64,000 bases of DNA from Brassica napus (taxonomy: Eukaryota > Streptophyta > Magnoliopsida > Brassicales > Brassicaceae): contig NC_063444.1 in NCBI RefSeq assembly GCF_020379485.1, forward strand, positions 2,428,652-2,492,651, written 5' to 3'. Under the pieces are notes generated by a model. It saw only the letters and a list, made by a program, of their open reading frames with translations. It had not been told where the DNA came from and ran no database searches. Both the position numbers and the translations under genes were made by a program. This document shows positions 14,816 to 27,167 of the stretch, piece by piece (the stretch's first letter is position 1; the number at the start of each line of letters is the position of its first letter).

Positions 14816-16109
14816 TTTTCTTGTTTATGTTTCTTCTTCTTGAGTAAGTGATCTTCTTCAATTCTTCTAAAAATTTTTAAAAAAATTTAAGAACTCTTAC
14901 TTAAGAAACTCCCATTGGACCATTCAAAATGGGAGTTTCTTAACTAGAGTTCTTAAGTCCACTTAAGTACATTTATATAATTAAATAATCATTAAGAAAC
15001 CCAAGTGGGTTTCATAGGATAATCATGCTCTAAGGATAGAATATGAACTAGGCATGGGCTTTTGGGACTGTTGTTTTCGGTTCAGTTGATTTGAATTTTT
15101 GGATTTTTGGTATTATGCTCATAAGTCATAAGTCACATTCGAGTTTTACTAAGGTCGGGTTCGGTTCGGTTCCTTCTGAATTCGATTTGGATCGGATTGT
15201 AACAAATGTATGAAATCATCAAAAATATTTTTTTTTAAATCCGAAAAATTGACAAAAAAAAATTAAAGTAACAAAAGAAAACTACAATAATCTTTAGGAT
15301 ACTATAAAATATCTAAATTACCTTAACATATATAAAAATATTTACATATTTAACTAATTTCGGATATCTTCGGATCATAGTTTGGATTTTGGTTCGGTCT
15401 GGGCTATACCCAAATCTCAAAGTGCTAAGCTTATAAGTTCAGTTCGGATATTTTGTATAGCGGTTTGGATCCGGTTTTGCTTTTTCGGTTTAAATTTAGA
15501 TAGGTCTTCGGCTTGGGGTAAAAATGTCCAGGTTAACATGACGATGCAAACAGATGGAACCATTTTCTGAGCCATTCAGATCATACTTATATAGTTTGAT
15601 GCTTCGGCTTCTAATCCGATTGATATAATACGTTTCAGAAAACATGTATACATTGCGGCCGTCAAAACTAGGGAGTGAGAGCTATGAAGTATTTGCAACT
15701 GATCTGGGCGGCTGAGTAACAAAACGTGGCCTACCGAAATTGTATGATTTAAACCGAGAAACACGTAAGATTTTAGACTCCACTTCCACAGTGTTTGTTC
15801 ACCAACTCCCATGAGATATATATTTATTTGGCTATATATCTATATAGCTGACGAGTCTGTATCTGAATGAGACAGCGACTAAAAATTTCAAAAACTTTGA
15901 CAAATTTGTCAACAAATATACACCAAAATAGCCACCCAAATGTACGCTAATGCACAAACACCAATTATTTTATAACACATACATATGCATGCGTTACGTT
16001 TCCAACTTTCTCTATATCTATATATTTAATAATACACACTCATAATCTGCAAGAGAGTGCAAAAAAAAGACCAAGAAGCATTAGAAACAGAGAACATAGA
16101 AAATCAACA
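14816..16109. other. intergenic with decayed repeats, CAD5 promoter
   Basis: About 14885-15034 holds a hairpin-forming MITE remnant (AAGAAACTCCCATTGG inverted as AATGGGAGTTTCTTAA, ending GGATAATCATGCTCTAAG). About 15047-15537 is a decayed element rich in GGTTCGG/CGGATAT words, similar in style to 9186-9701. The final 300 bases are the CAD5 promoter. Confidence 0.5.
16016..16030 (+). promoter_or_regulatory. probable TATA box of CAD5
   Basis: ATCTATATATTTAAT lies about 85-95 bases upstream of the CAD5 ATG at 16110, a suitable distance for a core promoter. The surroundings are AT-rich, so the exact box is uncertain. Confidence 0.4.
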
Positions 16110-18280
16110 ATGGGGAAAGTGGAGGTGGAGAGGAAAACAACAGGCTGGGCGGCGAGAGACCCATCTGGTTTACTCTCTCCTTACACGTACACTCTCTCAG
16201 GTTAACTTTCATCTTCTTTCAATCTTTGAAATCTTTTTGTGTTTTCAGTTTCATCATTTGGGTTCTGTATATTCTTACAGAGAGACAGGACCAGAGGATG
16301 TACACATAAGAATCATATGCTGTGGAATCTGCCACACTGATCTTCATCACACTAAAAACGATCTCGGCACGTCTAACTACCCCATGGTTCCTGGGTATCA
16401 ATTTCTTCTTCTTTCTTCTTCTTTCTTCTCCTTAGATATATAGCCAAATAAATATATATTAGAATCTGAAAACTCATGTTGATGTTCTTTAGGCACGAGG
16501 TGGTAGGGGAAGTAGTAGAGGTGGGATCAGGTGTGAGCAAGTTCACCGTAGGGGATATAGTTGGAGTTGGTTGTCTTGTTGGATGTTGCGGAGGTTGTAG
16601 CCCCTGCGAGAGGGATCTGGAACAGTATTGTCCCAAGAAAATATGGAGTTACAACGATGTTTACATCGATGGTCAGCCTACACAAGGTGGCTTTGCTAAA
16701 GCCACTGTGGTTCACCAAAAGTAAACTTATTTTTAAAAAGAACTTTATGATATTCTCCATACTACATAACTAATGATCTTTAATATAGGTTTTGTAAGAT
16801 TTTTGGTAATTGCTTTTGATTGTTCAAACTGAAATCAATTTTATGATTTTCTAAACTGCAGAACTCATGATCTCTAGTCTTGGTTTTGATATACAATCTA
16901 CTAATACTTTTTTTTACTTTTGATTGTTCAAACTGAAATCAATATTTTATGAATTTCTATACCGCAGAACTCATGATCTTTAGTCTTGGTTTTGATATAC
17001 AACCTACTAATAAAGATTTTTTAAAATCATTAATAAATGTTCTGTTTAAAATACAAACAAGGAATCTCTTGTATGCGTCAAGTTTCTTGGTGTTCCAAAT
17101 TAAAACCAATTGACGGTAAATTGATTGACCCAAAGTCACTTATATATTATATAAGCAGTGGCGGAGGTAGCATGCAAGGAGCGGGGTCACTTGACCCCTA
17201 TGAAATTTTAGTATAAACTTTTTTACTTGTATTTTTGATTAAAATACTAGGGAAATATAGTAAAATTTGTACAATGACCCCGGTAAAATTTGCTCAGAAT
17301 TAGCTTAAACCTGTGATTTATTTTGATTGATTCCAGTAAATTCATGGCTGGCTCCGCCACTGTATATAAGTCACTTTCATATTTTTAGTGTGGGATTTTA
17401 TCTCCGGCATATTATGTGTATGGACTTGAATATTTAAAAATAACAAACCATTTTCAAACCGGATCTTTAAGTTTTGGTTTCTTGTCGAACAAGTTAGGGT
17501 ATGTATGGCTAAAGGTTGGTCAAATTGTGTTCAGGTTTGTGGTGAAGATTCCAGAAGGAATGGCGGCGGAGCAGGCAGCCCCGTTACTGTGCGCCGGTGT
17601 GACGGTGTACAGTCCGCTGAGCCACTTTGGGCTGAAGAAACCAGGCCTAAGAGGAGGCATACTAGGGTTAGGTGGAGTTGGTCACATGGGTGTGAAATTC
17701 GCCAAAGCAATGGGGCACCATGTGACTGTCATAAGCTCATCAAACAAGAAGAGAGAAGAAGCTTTGCAAGATCTTGGAGCCGATGATTACGTGATCGGAT
17801 CCGACCAGTCGAAGATGAACGAACTGGCTGATTCAATGGATTACATAATCGACACGGTCCCTGTTCATCATGCACTTGAGCCTTACTTGTCTCTGCTTAG
17901 GCTTGATGGGAAACTCATACTGATGGGAGTCATCAACAATCCATTGCAGTTTCTCACTCCTATGGTTATGATTGGTAAGTCCATGATAAAAAAAAACATT
18001 AATTAGTTGAATCATCATTAACGGTTGTGATATTAGAGGAATATTAATTTGGGGGTATGGATGACGATTTTAAATAGGGAGGAAAGTGATAACTGGGAGC
18101 TTCATAGGGAGCATGAAGGAAACAGAGGAGATGCTTGAGTTCTGTAAAGAAAAGGGTTTAAGTTCTATCATCGAAGTTGTGAAAATGGACTATGTAAACA
18201 CTGCGCTTGAGAGACTCGAGAAGAACGATGTGCGTTATAGGTTCGTGGTTGATGTGGAAGGAAGCAAACTCGAGGCTTGA
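16110..18280 (+). CDS. CAD5: cinnamyl alcohol dehydrogenase, CAD5-like
   Basis: Zinc- and NADPH-dependent enzyme that reduces cinnamaldehydes to monolignols, the last step before lignin polymerisation; cytosolic. Five exons (16110-16200, 16283-16394, 16493-16720, 17535-17974, 18078-18280) give 357 residues, the length of Arabidopsis CAD5 (At4g34230). Catalytic-zinc motifs are present: CGICHTDLH (exon 2) and [12 protein letters not shown] (joined across exons 2-3). The structural zinc cluster is [17 protein letters not shown] and the Rossmann motif GLGGVGHMG. The exon 1-2 junction needs the acceptor at 16281-16282 to stay in frame. Intron 3 is 814 bp, enlarged by a 207-bp hAT-type insertion and a roughly 104-bp tandem duplication. 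The coding region looks intact. Confidence 0.93.
16814..17012 (+). repeat. tandem duplication in CAD5 intron 3
   Basis: A segment beginning TTTGATTGTTCAAACTGAAA at 16814 recurs at 16918, and both copies continue through GCAGAACTCATGATCT to GGTTTTGATATACAA. The offset is about 104 bp with few differences. The copies include CTGCAG/CCGCAG, so they could offer false acceptor sites. Confidence 0.8.
17156..17362. mobile_element. hAT-type MITE in CAD5 intron 3
   Basis: The ends are CAGTGGCGGAGGTAGC and, inverted, CAGTGGCGGAGCCAGC. The flanks carry a perfect 8-bp target duplication TATATAAG (17148-17155 and 17363-17370). Length is 207 bp with no coding capacity. The 8-bp duplication and CAG-type ends define a hAT superfamily element. 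The intact duplication suggests a fairly recent insertion. Confidence 0.92.
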
Positions 18281-19841
18281 ATTACTTTTGAAACTAAATC
18301 ACCAGTTTAATTCTTTTACAAACCCCATTTACGCCGTTTTCTGTTTGAATGTGACATTTAATACAACCTCCCAAAAGTAAGATTTTCTAGAGTATTTAAG
18401 CTTGTTAAGAATTCAATAAATGTTTATAATTTAATTTATTTGTTATTTTATTATACATTTTCCAATAACTTTCAACCAATGAAATTTAATCAATTCAAAT
18501 ATTCTCAATTAATGTTTCTCGAAAATATAAAAAGTATCTTAATAATATAGAAAATCTATCTTTGGGGAAAACGAAAAAGTTCTAAAAAATCTTACCTGTA
18601 TGACTTATATCACTCTTTTCATGTGAAATGATAATAATGTTATTGGGATTAAAACGTCTTGAGCATTTTTAATTATGAGTTACTTGCCTTGAGCCCTTCG
18701 TTTGGAGACAGACAATGATAAAAGAAACAATATTATTCGGACCAAAACTGACTAAGATAATATATTTGTTTTAATCATGTGGTGGTTGAGGAACATGACT
18801 CATGTTACACGAGGTAAGGGTTAAACTTGATTTACAAGTTCGGTGATGTCATGGTCAGGTTAGGTGCAGATTAGTCCCAATGCGTAGTTGGTAGATAAAG
18901 ACACACGTTTAAGTGCTACGTGAAACGTGAGAGCTTCTTTTGGAACACACCAGAGAGCGCCCAGCGATTATATTTAGTTTTTTTTAAAGGTTTAAAGTTA
19001 GAGATCATCAGCACCCTCTTGGCATTTTAATATGATCGTCTCTCTTCCTCTTTGGGATATTTCTCCTCGCGCCTTGAACTGGGAGGTAAAACGGGCCCAA
19101 CATGGGCTACAAGGCTATAACATTTTGTAGTGATCTAATTCAACCTGTTTTGTTAGTCTTCTTTAAACCACTCTAAGTAAATAATTTATCCTTAACCTCC
19201 CCTGTTTGACAATCTTAGTCCTGTCTCATTTAAGATCTGGTCTGCTTTCGTATTCTCTATGTGTGTTGTATGTCTGATCTTTGGGTGCTTTTCGTCTCTG
19301 TCGGGATTCTGGGATTCCTTTTACTCTTTCTTGTTTGAGAAAATGAAATTATTTGAAAATAAATAATTCTACTTTGGATTTCTCACAATTATTGAGTTTA
19401 TTTATTTATTTTATTCGTAGCGTATACATTTTTTCTTCTTTAAATAAAACAAAAAAAGGGTGCTACTTTATTAATGTTGTACGATACGGCAATATTCTAA
19501 TGTCAAAAGAAACCACTTATAGAATGCCAAGTGTCAAGATATGACAAGAGATCTTATGTTTTATATAGTAAGAAGACTTTTGCCCTAAAATTCCCAAACT
19601 AACCATAAACATATGTTCTTTCCTTTTGTGGGCGCTTCTCTGCTTTCTTCTCTGTCTCTTTCTTTCCATTTATATTTTCGATCATAAAACCCAAATTGAT
19701 TTTCCTAGATCTCGCGCGACCTGTTTTCTCTTATTTGGAAAAAGGTAATTGATTTCGATTTTTCTTAGTTTAATTGAAATATCTCGCCCTGGCGATGGTT
19801 TGACCATGTTTTTGAGTTTTTTGAATTAGAGGTTGTAAGAA
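18281..19841. other. intergenic between CAD5 and the MADS gene
   Basis: No gene found. It contains the CAD5 3' UTR side and the MADS-gene promoter. Bases 19745-19830 look like a 5' UTR intron (AAAAAG/GTAATTGATTT to GAATTAG/AGG) just before the ATG, which is usual for this MADS clade but not proven here. Confidence 0.45.
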
Positions 19842-22599
19842 ATGGGAAGGGGTAAGATCGCGATCAAGAGGATTGATAACGCGACGAGTCGTCAGGTGAC
19901 TTTCTCCAAGCGAAGGAACGGACTCTTGAAGAAAGCCAAGGAGCTTGCGATTCTCTGCGACGCTGAGGTTGGTGTCATCATCTTCTCCAGCACCGGCAGG
20001 CTCTACGAGTTCTCCAGCTCCAGGTATACCCTTTTCCATTTGCTTCCTTTGTTCTATGTTTGGTTGACTTTTTGTGGTATTGGTCCAGTGTGATTGATTA
20101 GAGAATCTAACCCATGATCCATCCGGTTTTGTTGACCACAAACCAATTCCAAATTGTTTCCATTCTATTTCTAGTTATTTTTGTTGTTATCTGGAAAACT
20201 CGTTTGATTGTGTGCACATCCCTGAAGATGACATAAGCAGCATTATTTTACCTTGATTCATATTATATGACAGTGAAACCTCAAACCTGAAAATTGGTAT
20301 TATGACTTGGTTGGTTTGACTATCTATATGAATTGGCTGGAAAAAAAAAATCACAAAGCCAATACAGTTTGCTTGAGATTCATAGATTACAGGCTTTGTA
20401 ACGGAATTATGAGGTTTATGGGTTTGTATGTCATGTGTGTATGCTATTGAGATGCAGGACATGACAAAAGTCAAATGGATTTAGGATTGGATATGACTAG
20501 GATGATGTAGATTTGTGGTTGATGCGTAGATAGGAAGGGACTTGTAGTGTTTCTTAAAAATACTAAATTTGGTAAAAACTGTTTTAAGAATGGAATAAAA
20601 AGTGGTTAGTGGTTAGTATGGGTCAAGAAACTCTTAACTCTGTCGCTAATCACCACATCTTTTTTTTTTATGTCTTCTTGGCTAGAAAGAATAGTCTATT
20701 GAGCTATTTACTTTTTTTTATTAGCAACTTGTTGTTGGTGGGGTTGGATGTACCTATAATGATTTTAATGTTGAATAAGTGGGGGAATCATTTCTGCTTT
20801 CGTTCTCATCCATACTCAACTTTTCCTATTTAATTCATCCCAATCGGGAAATAAAAGTATAAAACCACCCCATTTTTAATACTCTACATTCAAGTTGGTC
20901 ATTGTTTATTTGTGTATAAAGAGTATATTCTTCTTCTTTTGTTGGGAAAAATTAGTCCCTTCTGATTTTCTACATTAGGAGGTCTTCCTTAGAGTAAAAC
21001 TGAAGTTAAACTATAAAGTAAAAATATCGTCAGAAATAAATGTAGCTTCAAAAGAGTTCATCCATGAGATTTAGTCCATTAGATATCAGAATAAATGGTG
21101 TTTAACCATCTATGTCTCTCTAATTCATAACTTGCAAAGCTGATCACAATAGTCCATTAGATATCAGAATCAATAGTATCTGCAGATATACAACTTACCT
21201 TCTTTTTGTTTGGCAGCATGAAATCGATAATAGATAGATACAGCGAGGCCAAATGTGAAACTAGTTCGGAAATCAACCCAGCTTTAGAAATCAAGGTACT
21301 TGGTGCTTTTAGTCTATTACACAGCTTCACTATCATGTTTCAAATTTTGACACCTCTCAAGCTGATCCTGAGTTCATATTGGAAGTAGGTTTTGCTATAT
21401 CACACACACACATACAAGTTATGACACCTGACAATCATATTACATTCACTATACTGCATTTTTCATTTTTTAAAGAATCCATTCTAGACTTGTTAGCACT
21501 TAGCATATCAATCTCAAAACCAAAAACAAAAGTTTATTTCCTCAGATTCAATCACCTCTGAAAATAGTTCTGATGTGTTATAGTTTTGGCAAAAGGAGGC
21601 CGCGATTCTAAAGCGACAGTTACACAACTTGCAAGAAAACCACCGGTATGTGTTTTGCATCCTCGTCAAACACTCTCGATATTAACAAACTAGAACAGGG
21701 AACGATGTACTAAAATGTCTGCAGAAAAGCAAAACTATCCTAGCATTTGCATTTTTTTTATAATGGGAACGTCGATGTAAAAACAAAATTCCAAAATGAT
21801 TTACCACCTCTTAAGGACTTTACCATGATCCTGGATATCTTCTCCAAAATCACCACTGTATATAGTTACTCTGGAAAAAGTTTGCATATTCACAAGTGAT
21901 GGAGGAAGAGCTTGTACTTGGCAGGCAAATGATGGGGGAAGAGCTCTCTGGACTAAGTGTGGAAGATTTACAGAAACTGGAGAATCAGCTTGAACTGAGC
22001 CTTCATGATGTACGAATGAAAAAGGTATTGATATTGTGTGACATATATGTCAGATAAATTTTTTTTCATCTAACTATTGGAAAAAAGACGTAAAAACTGT
22101 ACTCTACTCTCACACTTGTAGGATCAAATGTTACTAGAAGAAATACAAGAGCTTAACCGCGAGGTGGGAATCTGATTACTCGAATATAGAAATTATTAGA
22201 CATTTCCACAGTGCTAATTCTTATATTTTTGGTAGCAGGGGAATCTCTTACACCAAGAGAACTTAGACCTCCACGAGAAATTAAACCTAATGCGACAACA
22301 GAATATGGAGTTACATAAGAAGGTAATCTTTGTTTTTTAGGAGGCAAAATCGCCTTTGAAAAAAAGCTACATCATGTGTTTTCTTATGAATTGTGAGGAT
22401 AATGTGATATGGCCAAGACTTGCAGGTTTCAGAGGTTGAGGGTGTGAAAAGCTCAGAGAAAATTTCTCTTCTCACAAATGGTCTAGGCATGAGAGATAAC
22501 TCGAGCGAACATGTTCATCTTCAGCTCAGCCAACCGCTGCAGCATGATGAGACTCCTTCAAAAGCTATCCAACTAAGCTATTTCTCCTTCATTTCATAA
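19842..22599 (+). CDS. AGL16: MIKC-type MADS-box transcription factor, AGL16-like
   Basis: DNA-binding regulator of the AGL17 clade; Arabidopsis AGL16 acts in stomatal-lineage divisions and flowering time. Seven exons (19842-20023, 21217-21295, 21584-21645, 21925-22024, 22122-22163, 22239-22322, 22426-22599) encode 240 residues, the same length as AGL16. The MADS domain is residues 1-60 ([20 protein letters not shown]...), followed by the I region and a K domain (about 88-170, with [20 protein letters not shown] across exons 3-4) and a short C-terminus ending YFSFIS. Intron 1 is 1.2 kb. The last exon has a miR824 target site. Arabidopsis AGL16 is on chromosome 3, so this looks like a transposed copy. 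Confidence 0.9.
22465..22485 (+). promoter_or_regulatory. predicted miR824 target site
   Basis: TCTCTTCTCACAAATGGTCTA is complementary to the crucifer miRNA miR824 (remembered as UAGACCAUUUGUGAGAAGGGA) at every position except one G:U pair near the miRNA 3' end. It lies in the last exon over codons for ISLLTNGL, the position known in Arabidopsis AGL16. Post-transcriptional control by miR824 is therefore likely kept in this copy. Confidence 0.85.
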
Positions 22600-24118
22600 T
22601 ATATAATTCAATTACAATTGTAGCAGCTTGCCACTGCATAAGCAAAAAAAAACATGAGCAGATTGTAATGTTTTCGATCAAAACACCAGCTTTGTATTTT
22701 TTTTGTTTTGTTTTACTTCTTTCTCCCAGCAAAGAACTATGGTTTGACGTTTAGGTATGTACTGTGCGATGGTCAAAAAACGTAGTGTTCTTTCTTAGGT
22801 TCCGAGAAATGTCAAAAATAATTTTAAGTATAATCAAACCTGTCGTTATTTCATGTGTATATCTATAAGTTGCAGTCAAATTTCTCTAAGATATTTATTT
22901 TTGTGTAACGTTTTAATTTATTTATCTTTACCACATGTAATGTAATCCAATGTTTTGGGGTGATAAAATGGGCCACAGACCTACGACATTGTGGTGTGAA
23001 TATGGTAAGGAGTTCACATGGGCTTATCTGTTTCCGACAATACAAACAAAGCATTCAATGAATGTAATTTTTCAAAAGCTCTTTTGGTTTCATCTTAGTT
23101 TTTATTTTTAAGAATGGCGGAATGTCAATGTACGACAGAAAATAGTTTATTTTTCATAATCTAAAGGACTAAATCTGAAAACAAACTTAATTGAATCATA
23201 TGATGAGATTTTAATCTAAAAAGTACAATAAAGTCATTGCCACTCAAGACGCAAATAGTATTTGCTTTGCACTCGGCTAAGAGAGAGCTGAAAGTAAACA
23301 TTTCTATAAAATAAAAACAGAAAGGGAATATAAAATACAAAGAGAGTAACGACATCAACCCGTGATCGTCATGTCCAACGCCATCAGATTGATATGCTTG
23401 ATTTTCTTATATTTTGTACTTATGCATCCAAAATATTATCTTTTGTGCTTAGAAAATAGACTAGGATTAATCCCTATCATATCGATGGGCACTGAACCTT
23501 TTATAATGCACATGTGACATTTATAATGATTACCCTACGAAATTCTCCAGCGAATTTTATATCACTCAACTAAACCGGTCATGAATATTATTATGTCCTA
23601 TAAGCGAATAAAATAAAATTTAAGAACTAACATCTTATGATTTATGCATTGGGATTCAGTTTATGACTTTGTTTTTAGCTTTTGATAATTACATAACTCT
23701 GATGTGCTTAATTAGCTTTTAGTTTTCTTATATGCTTGTGTCTAAACCATGTGGTATCGTGCTGATCTACCGTGAGATCCACATACCAGATATTGTATAT
23801 CTCTTTCTATTTACAATTTTCCTTGATATATTATAGACCAAACTGTTTAGCCACTTATCTCTTGGACAACACTATCGTTTTTCTGGCCTCTATTTTCTCT
23901 CGTTAGAATCTTAATTCACACGAAACCAGATAACATGGACCACTCGACCCTTTGTGTATCTATTCGTCTACGGTCTATATACAGAAAGTGATGCGGCCAT
24001 TAGTCGAGACACTCGTGGCTTTCCTGTTTTCTTTCCCAAACCCTTTTTTTCTTTGATCACGTTCTTGGCTTCTCATTTACATATGTGTTTTTTAAAGGTT
24101 AATTCTATATCATATGAT
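22600..24118. other. intergenic
   Basis: AT-rich spacer downstream of the MADS gene. No reading frame or repeat end stands out. Confidence 0.5.
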
Positions 24119-24305
24119 CAGGGCCGGCCCTGAGATTTAGGGGGTTGTAGGCTGTTTTTAAAAAAGTCCAGCTAAAAATTTTTTTTTTGGTAAATTCGGT
24201 AACCTGAAACAAAAAATTTTAGGAGTTTTTTTCTATGTAATTTTTCCAAAATTTTTGGAGACCTAATGCCAATATTTCGTTAGGCTTTGGCCAAGATCGG
24301 CCTTG
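24119..24305. mobile_element. decayed hAT-type MITE
   Basis: The left end CAGGGCCGGCCCTGAG and the inverted right end CAAGGCCGATCTTGGC are diverged versions of the common plant hAT terminus. Length is 187 bp with no coding capacity. The flanking 8-mers no longer match, so it is an older insertion. Confidence 0.7.
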
Positions 24306-25245
24306 TGACAAACTAATTTCTTTGTTAGAATTAGGAATATTTCTTGACTAAGGAATAATTTCAATTTTTCGATTTTTCCTGAAGACTCGGTTTGTCATGT
24401 GAACATTTTACATAACAGTCAAACTCTGCAATGTCAATTTTCATTTAAAATAATTTGTTGTTATTATGATATTTTATTTCAAAGATAAATAAATTGAAGA
24501 TGAGGATAACTGACATGTCAGTTTTGTGTCCCTTGATTTGTCTTCGAATTATGTATGGTGTTCACTTCACTCGAACGAACCTCTTTGTTTAGACCTAATC
24601 AATTTTCTTTTTAACTTCTGCTGGGAGGACAAGTACTACATTAAAAAAACATAATCACCAAGATCAGATATGTACTACTACTCTTAATCACCACGGTCGG
24701 TGATTAGTCCTTTACAACTTTATCTACTGACCGCATTTTCCAAATATACTGCATGGTTTCTACTAAAGTAAAAGCTTTACACATATTGGTTTGTTTTCAC
24801 ATGTTGGAAACGTCATGAAGTGTTATTTTTATTTCCTCTGGTAAACCATTGATCAACAAAAAGCAAACGGTAATAATTATTCGGTCTCCCATGAATTGCT
24901 TTTTTTCTTTATATTTTCTGGTTGAATAAAATAAATACTAAATATACGAGAGCTGCTCATTTTACATTTTTACACTGATGAATGGTGATCCAGAATCATT
25001 GATTCCTACACCTTGTCCCCATGTCTAGTGAAAAAGCTTCTTTCAGCAACTCCGGTTCATTAAAATTACCTCTTTCTCCTCTCCATTATCATCTCAGAGA
25101 TTGCTCCAATAACACATAGATTTGGTGACCAGAACAACTATTACTCGCAGTGGTTCAACCTCTCTCTATCTTTTCTCTCTCTTTCTCTTATGAATACACA
25201 TATAGGTAATGATAAGAGAGGTTGACACCTAGAACTGAAAAAACC
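24306..25245. other. intergenic, receptor-gene promoter
   Basis: Upstream region of the LRR receptor gene, with pyrimidine-rich CTCTCTCTCT leader-like DNA near 25155-25190. No separate gene is seen. Confidence 0.5.
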
Positions 25246-27167
25246 ATGACTTTCAACCGAAGCAACCTCTTCTCATTATTCCTCCTCCACCTTCTAGTCC
25301 CCACACAAGTCCAAGCTCTCAACGCTGATGGTGTTCTTCTGCTATCTTTCAAATACTCTATCCTCAGCGACCCTCTCTCTGTTCTGCGCAACTGGAACTA
25401 TGATGATAAAACACCATGCTTGTGGACAGGTGTCACATGCACAGAGCTTGGGAAGCCCAGCACACCAGACATGTTCAGAGTCACAAGCTTGGTACTTCCC
25501 AACAAACACCTTCTTGGCTCCATCGCTCCGGACTTGTTCTCCATCCCGCATCTAAGGATCTTGGATCTATCCAGCAACTTCTTCAACGGGTCACTCCCGG
25601 ACTCGGCCTTCAACGCTACTGAGCTTAGTGTTATCTCCCTTGGAAACAACAATCTCTCTGGTGATTTGCCTACGAGTATCAACAGTGTGACAAACCTCCA
25701 GCTCTTGAACCTCTCAGCCAACGCATTCACCGGGAAAATACCGCTCAGCCTCTCACTTCTGAAGAATCTAACGGTAGTTTCCTTGACAAAGAACTCCTTC
25801 TCAGGTGACATTCCAGGTGGTTTCGAAGCAGTACAGGTTCTCGATCTCTCTTCAAATTTTCTGAACGGCTCTCTCCCTCCGGACTTGGGAGGGAGAAGCT
25901 TGCATTACTTGAGCTTATCACACAACAAACTCTCCGGCGAGATTCCTCCCGGGTTTGCAGCAAAGTTTCCAGCAAACGCTACAGTCGATCTCTCCTTCAA
26001 CAACCTAACAGGCCCAATCCCTAGCTCCCTCTCTCTACTCAACCAAAAGGCAGAGTCTTTCTCCGGTAATCCAGAGCTGTGTGGGAAGCCGTTGAAGACC
26101 CTTTGTTCAATTCCTTCTACTCTTTCAAACCCTCCAAACATACCTGAAAACACTTCACCGGCTATAGCTGTCAAGCCAAGAAACTCAGCTCCTCCAACAA
26201 ACTCTTCAACAGAACAACCAAATCAAACGGTGAAAAGCAAGCTGAAGCCAAGCACTATCGCCGGAATCATTGTTGCAGACATAGTTGGTCTAGCTATCAT
26301 AGGCCTCTTCGTGCTCTACGTTTACCAAGTCAGGAAACGAAGAAGGTCCCCAGAGTCCAGCACGTTCAGCTTCTTCACAACCTGTCTGGACAAAAACGAA
26401 GCCAAGAAATCAAAACCAAGCTTCGTCGTTGAGGTCAACGTCACTGAATCACCAGACGCTAAAACGGCTTGCGGCTCCTGCATAAACGGAGGAAGGTACG
26501 ACGAGACGTCGACATCAGAGAGCGACGTAGAGAACAACAACCAGCAAACCGTTCAGGCATTTGATCGAACAGATGGTGGGCGGCTGAAACAGAACGCTCA
26601 GACTAAACTAATCACAGTCGACGGAGAGACTCGTTTGGATTTAGACACGCTACTAAAGGCCTCAGCTTACGTATTGGGAACCAACGTGACAAGAATCGTG
26701 TACAAGGCGGTTCTGGAAAACGGCACGGCGTTCGCGGTGCGGCGGATAGAAACGGAGAGCTGTGCGACGACGAAAGTTAAGGACTTTGAGCGGGAGGTTC
26801 GCGCTATAGCTAAGATTCGACACCCGAATCTCGTCAGGATTCGTGGGTTCTGCTGGGGAAACGACGAGAAGCTTCTCATCTCCGACTATGTTCCCAATGG
26901 CAGCCTCCTTGGCTCCTTCACCGCAAGTAAGTTCCTCTGTTTACTCTGTTTCCTCTGTTTCATAAGGCGCACAAACTAAAATGCGCCTATAAATCAGCGC
27001 ATTTTAGCACTTTAAAATACGCACATCACTATTTTTTTAACACTCGTTTTGTTCATTTACAAACAGCAAAGGCAAGCTCAAGCTCGTCTACGCCATCGTC
27101 TCAACACCCACTTTCTTTCGAGGCACGGGTCAAGATAGCTAGAGGAATGGCCCGAGGACTATCTTAG
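25246..27167 (+). CDS. RDK1: LRR receptor-like pseudokinase, RDK1-like, C-terminally truncated
   Basis: Membrane receptor of LRR subfamily III; the Arabidopsis relative RDK1 (At4g34220) is a catalytically dead kinase that promotes ABA responses. Start chosen at MTFNRSN, which opens a signal peptide; the ATG at 25222 only adds eight residues. Exon 1 (25246-26926) encodes the signal, about eight LRRs, a Pro/Ser/Asn linker, a transmembrane helix (IIVADIVGLAIIGLFVLYV) followed by KRRR, and the kinase N-lobe. The glycine loop is degenerate (LGTNVTRIVYKA) and the usual lysine is Arg (FAVRR). Exon 2 (27067-27167) ends at an in-frame TAG after ARGLS, giving 593 residues. The stop is created by an out-of-frame deletion that removed the catalytic-loop and DFG-equivalent region; the remaining C-lobe follows in another frame. 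Confidence 0.8.

Noticed and set aside
16553..16580. GGGGATATAGTTGGAGTTGG as a tRNA 5' half
   Set aside because: It is CAD5 exon 3 coding DNA and no cloverleaf follows.
25398..25811. 137-codon frame antisense to the LRR receptor
   Set aside because: Shadow of the LRR-coding exon with no motif of its own.
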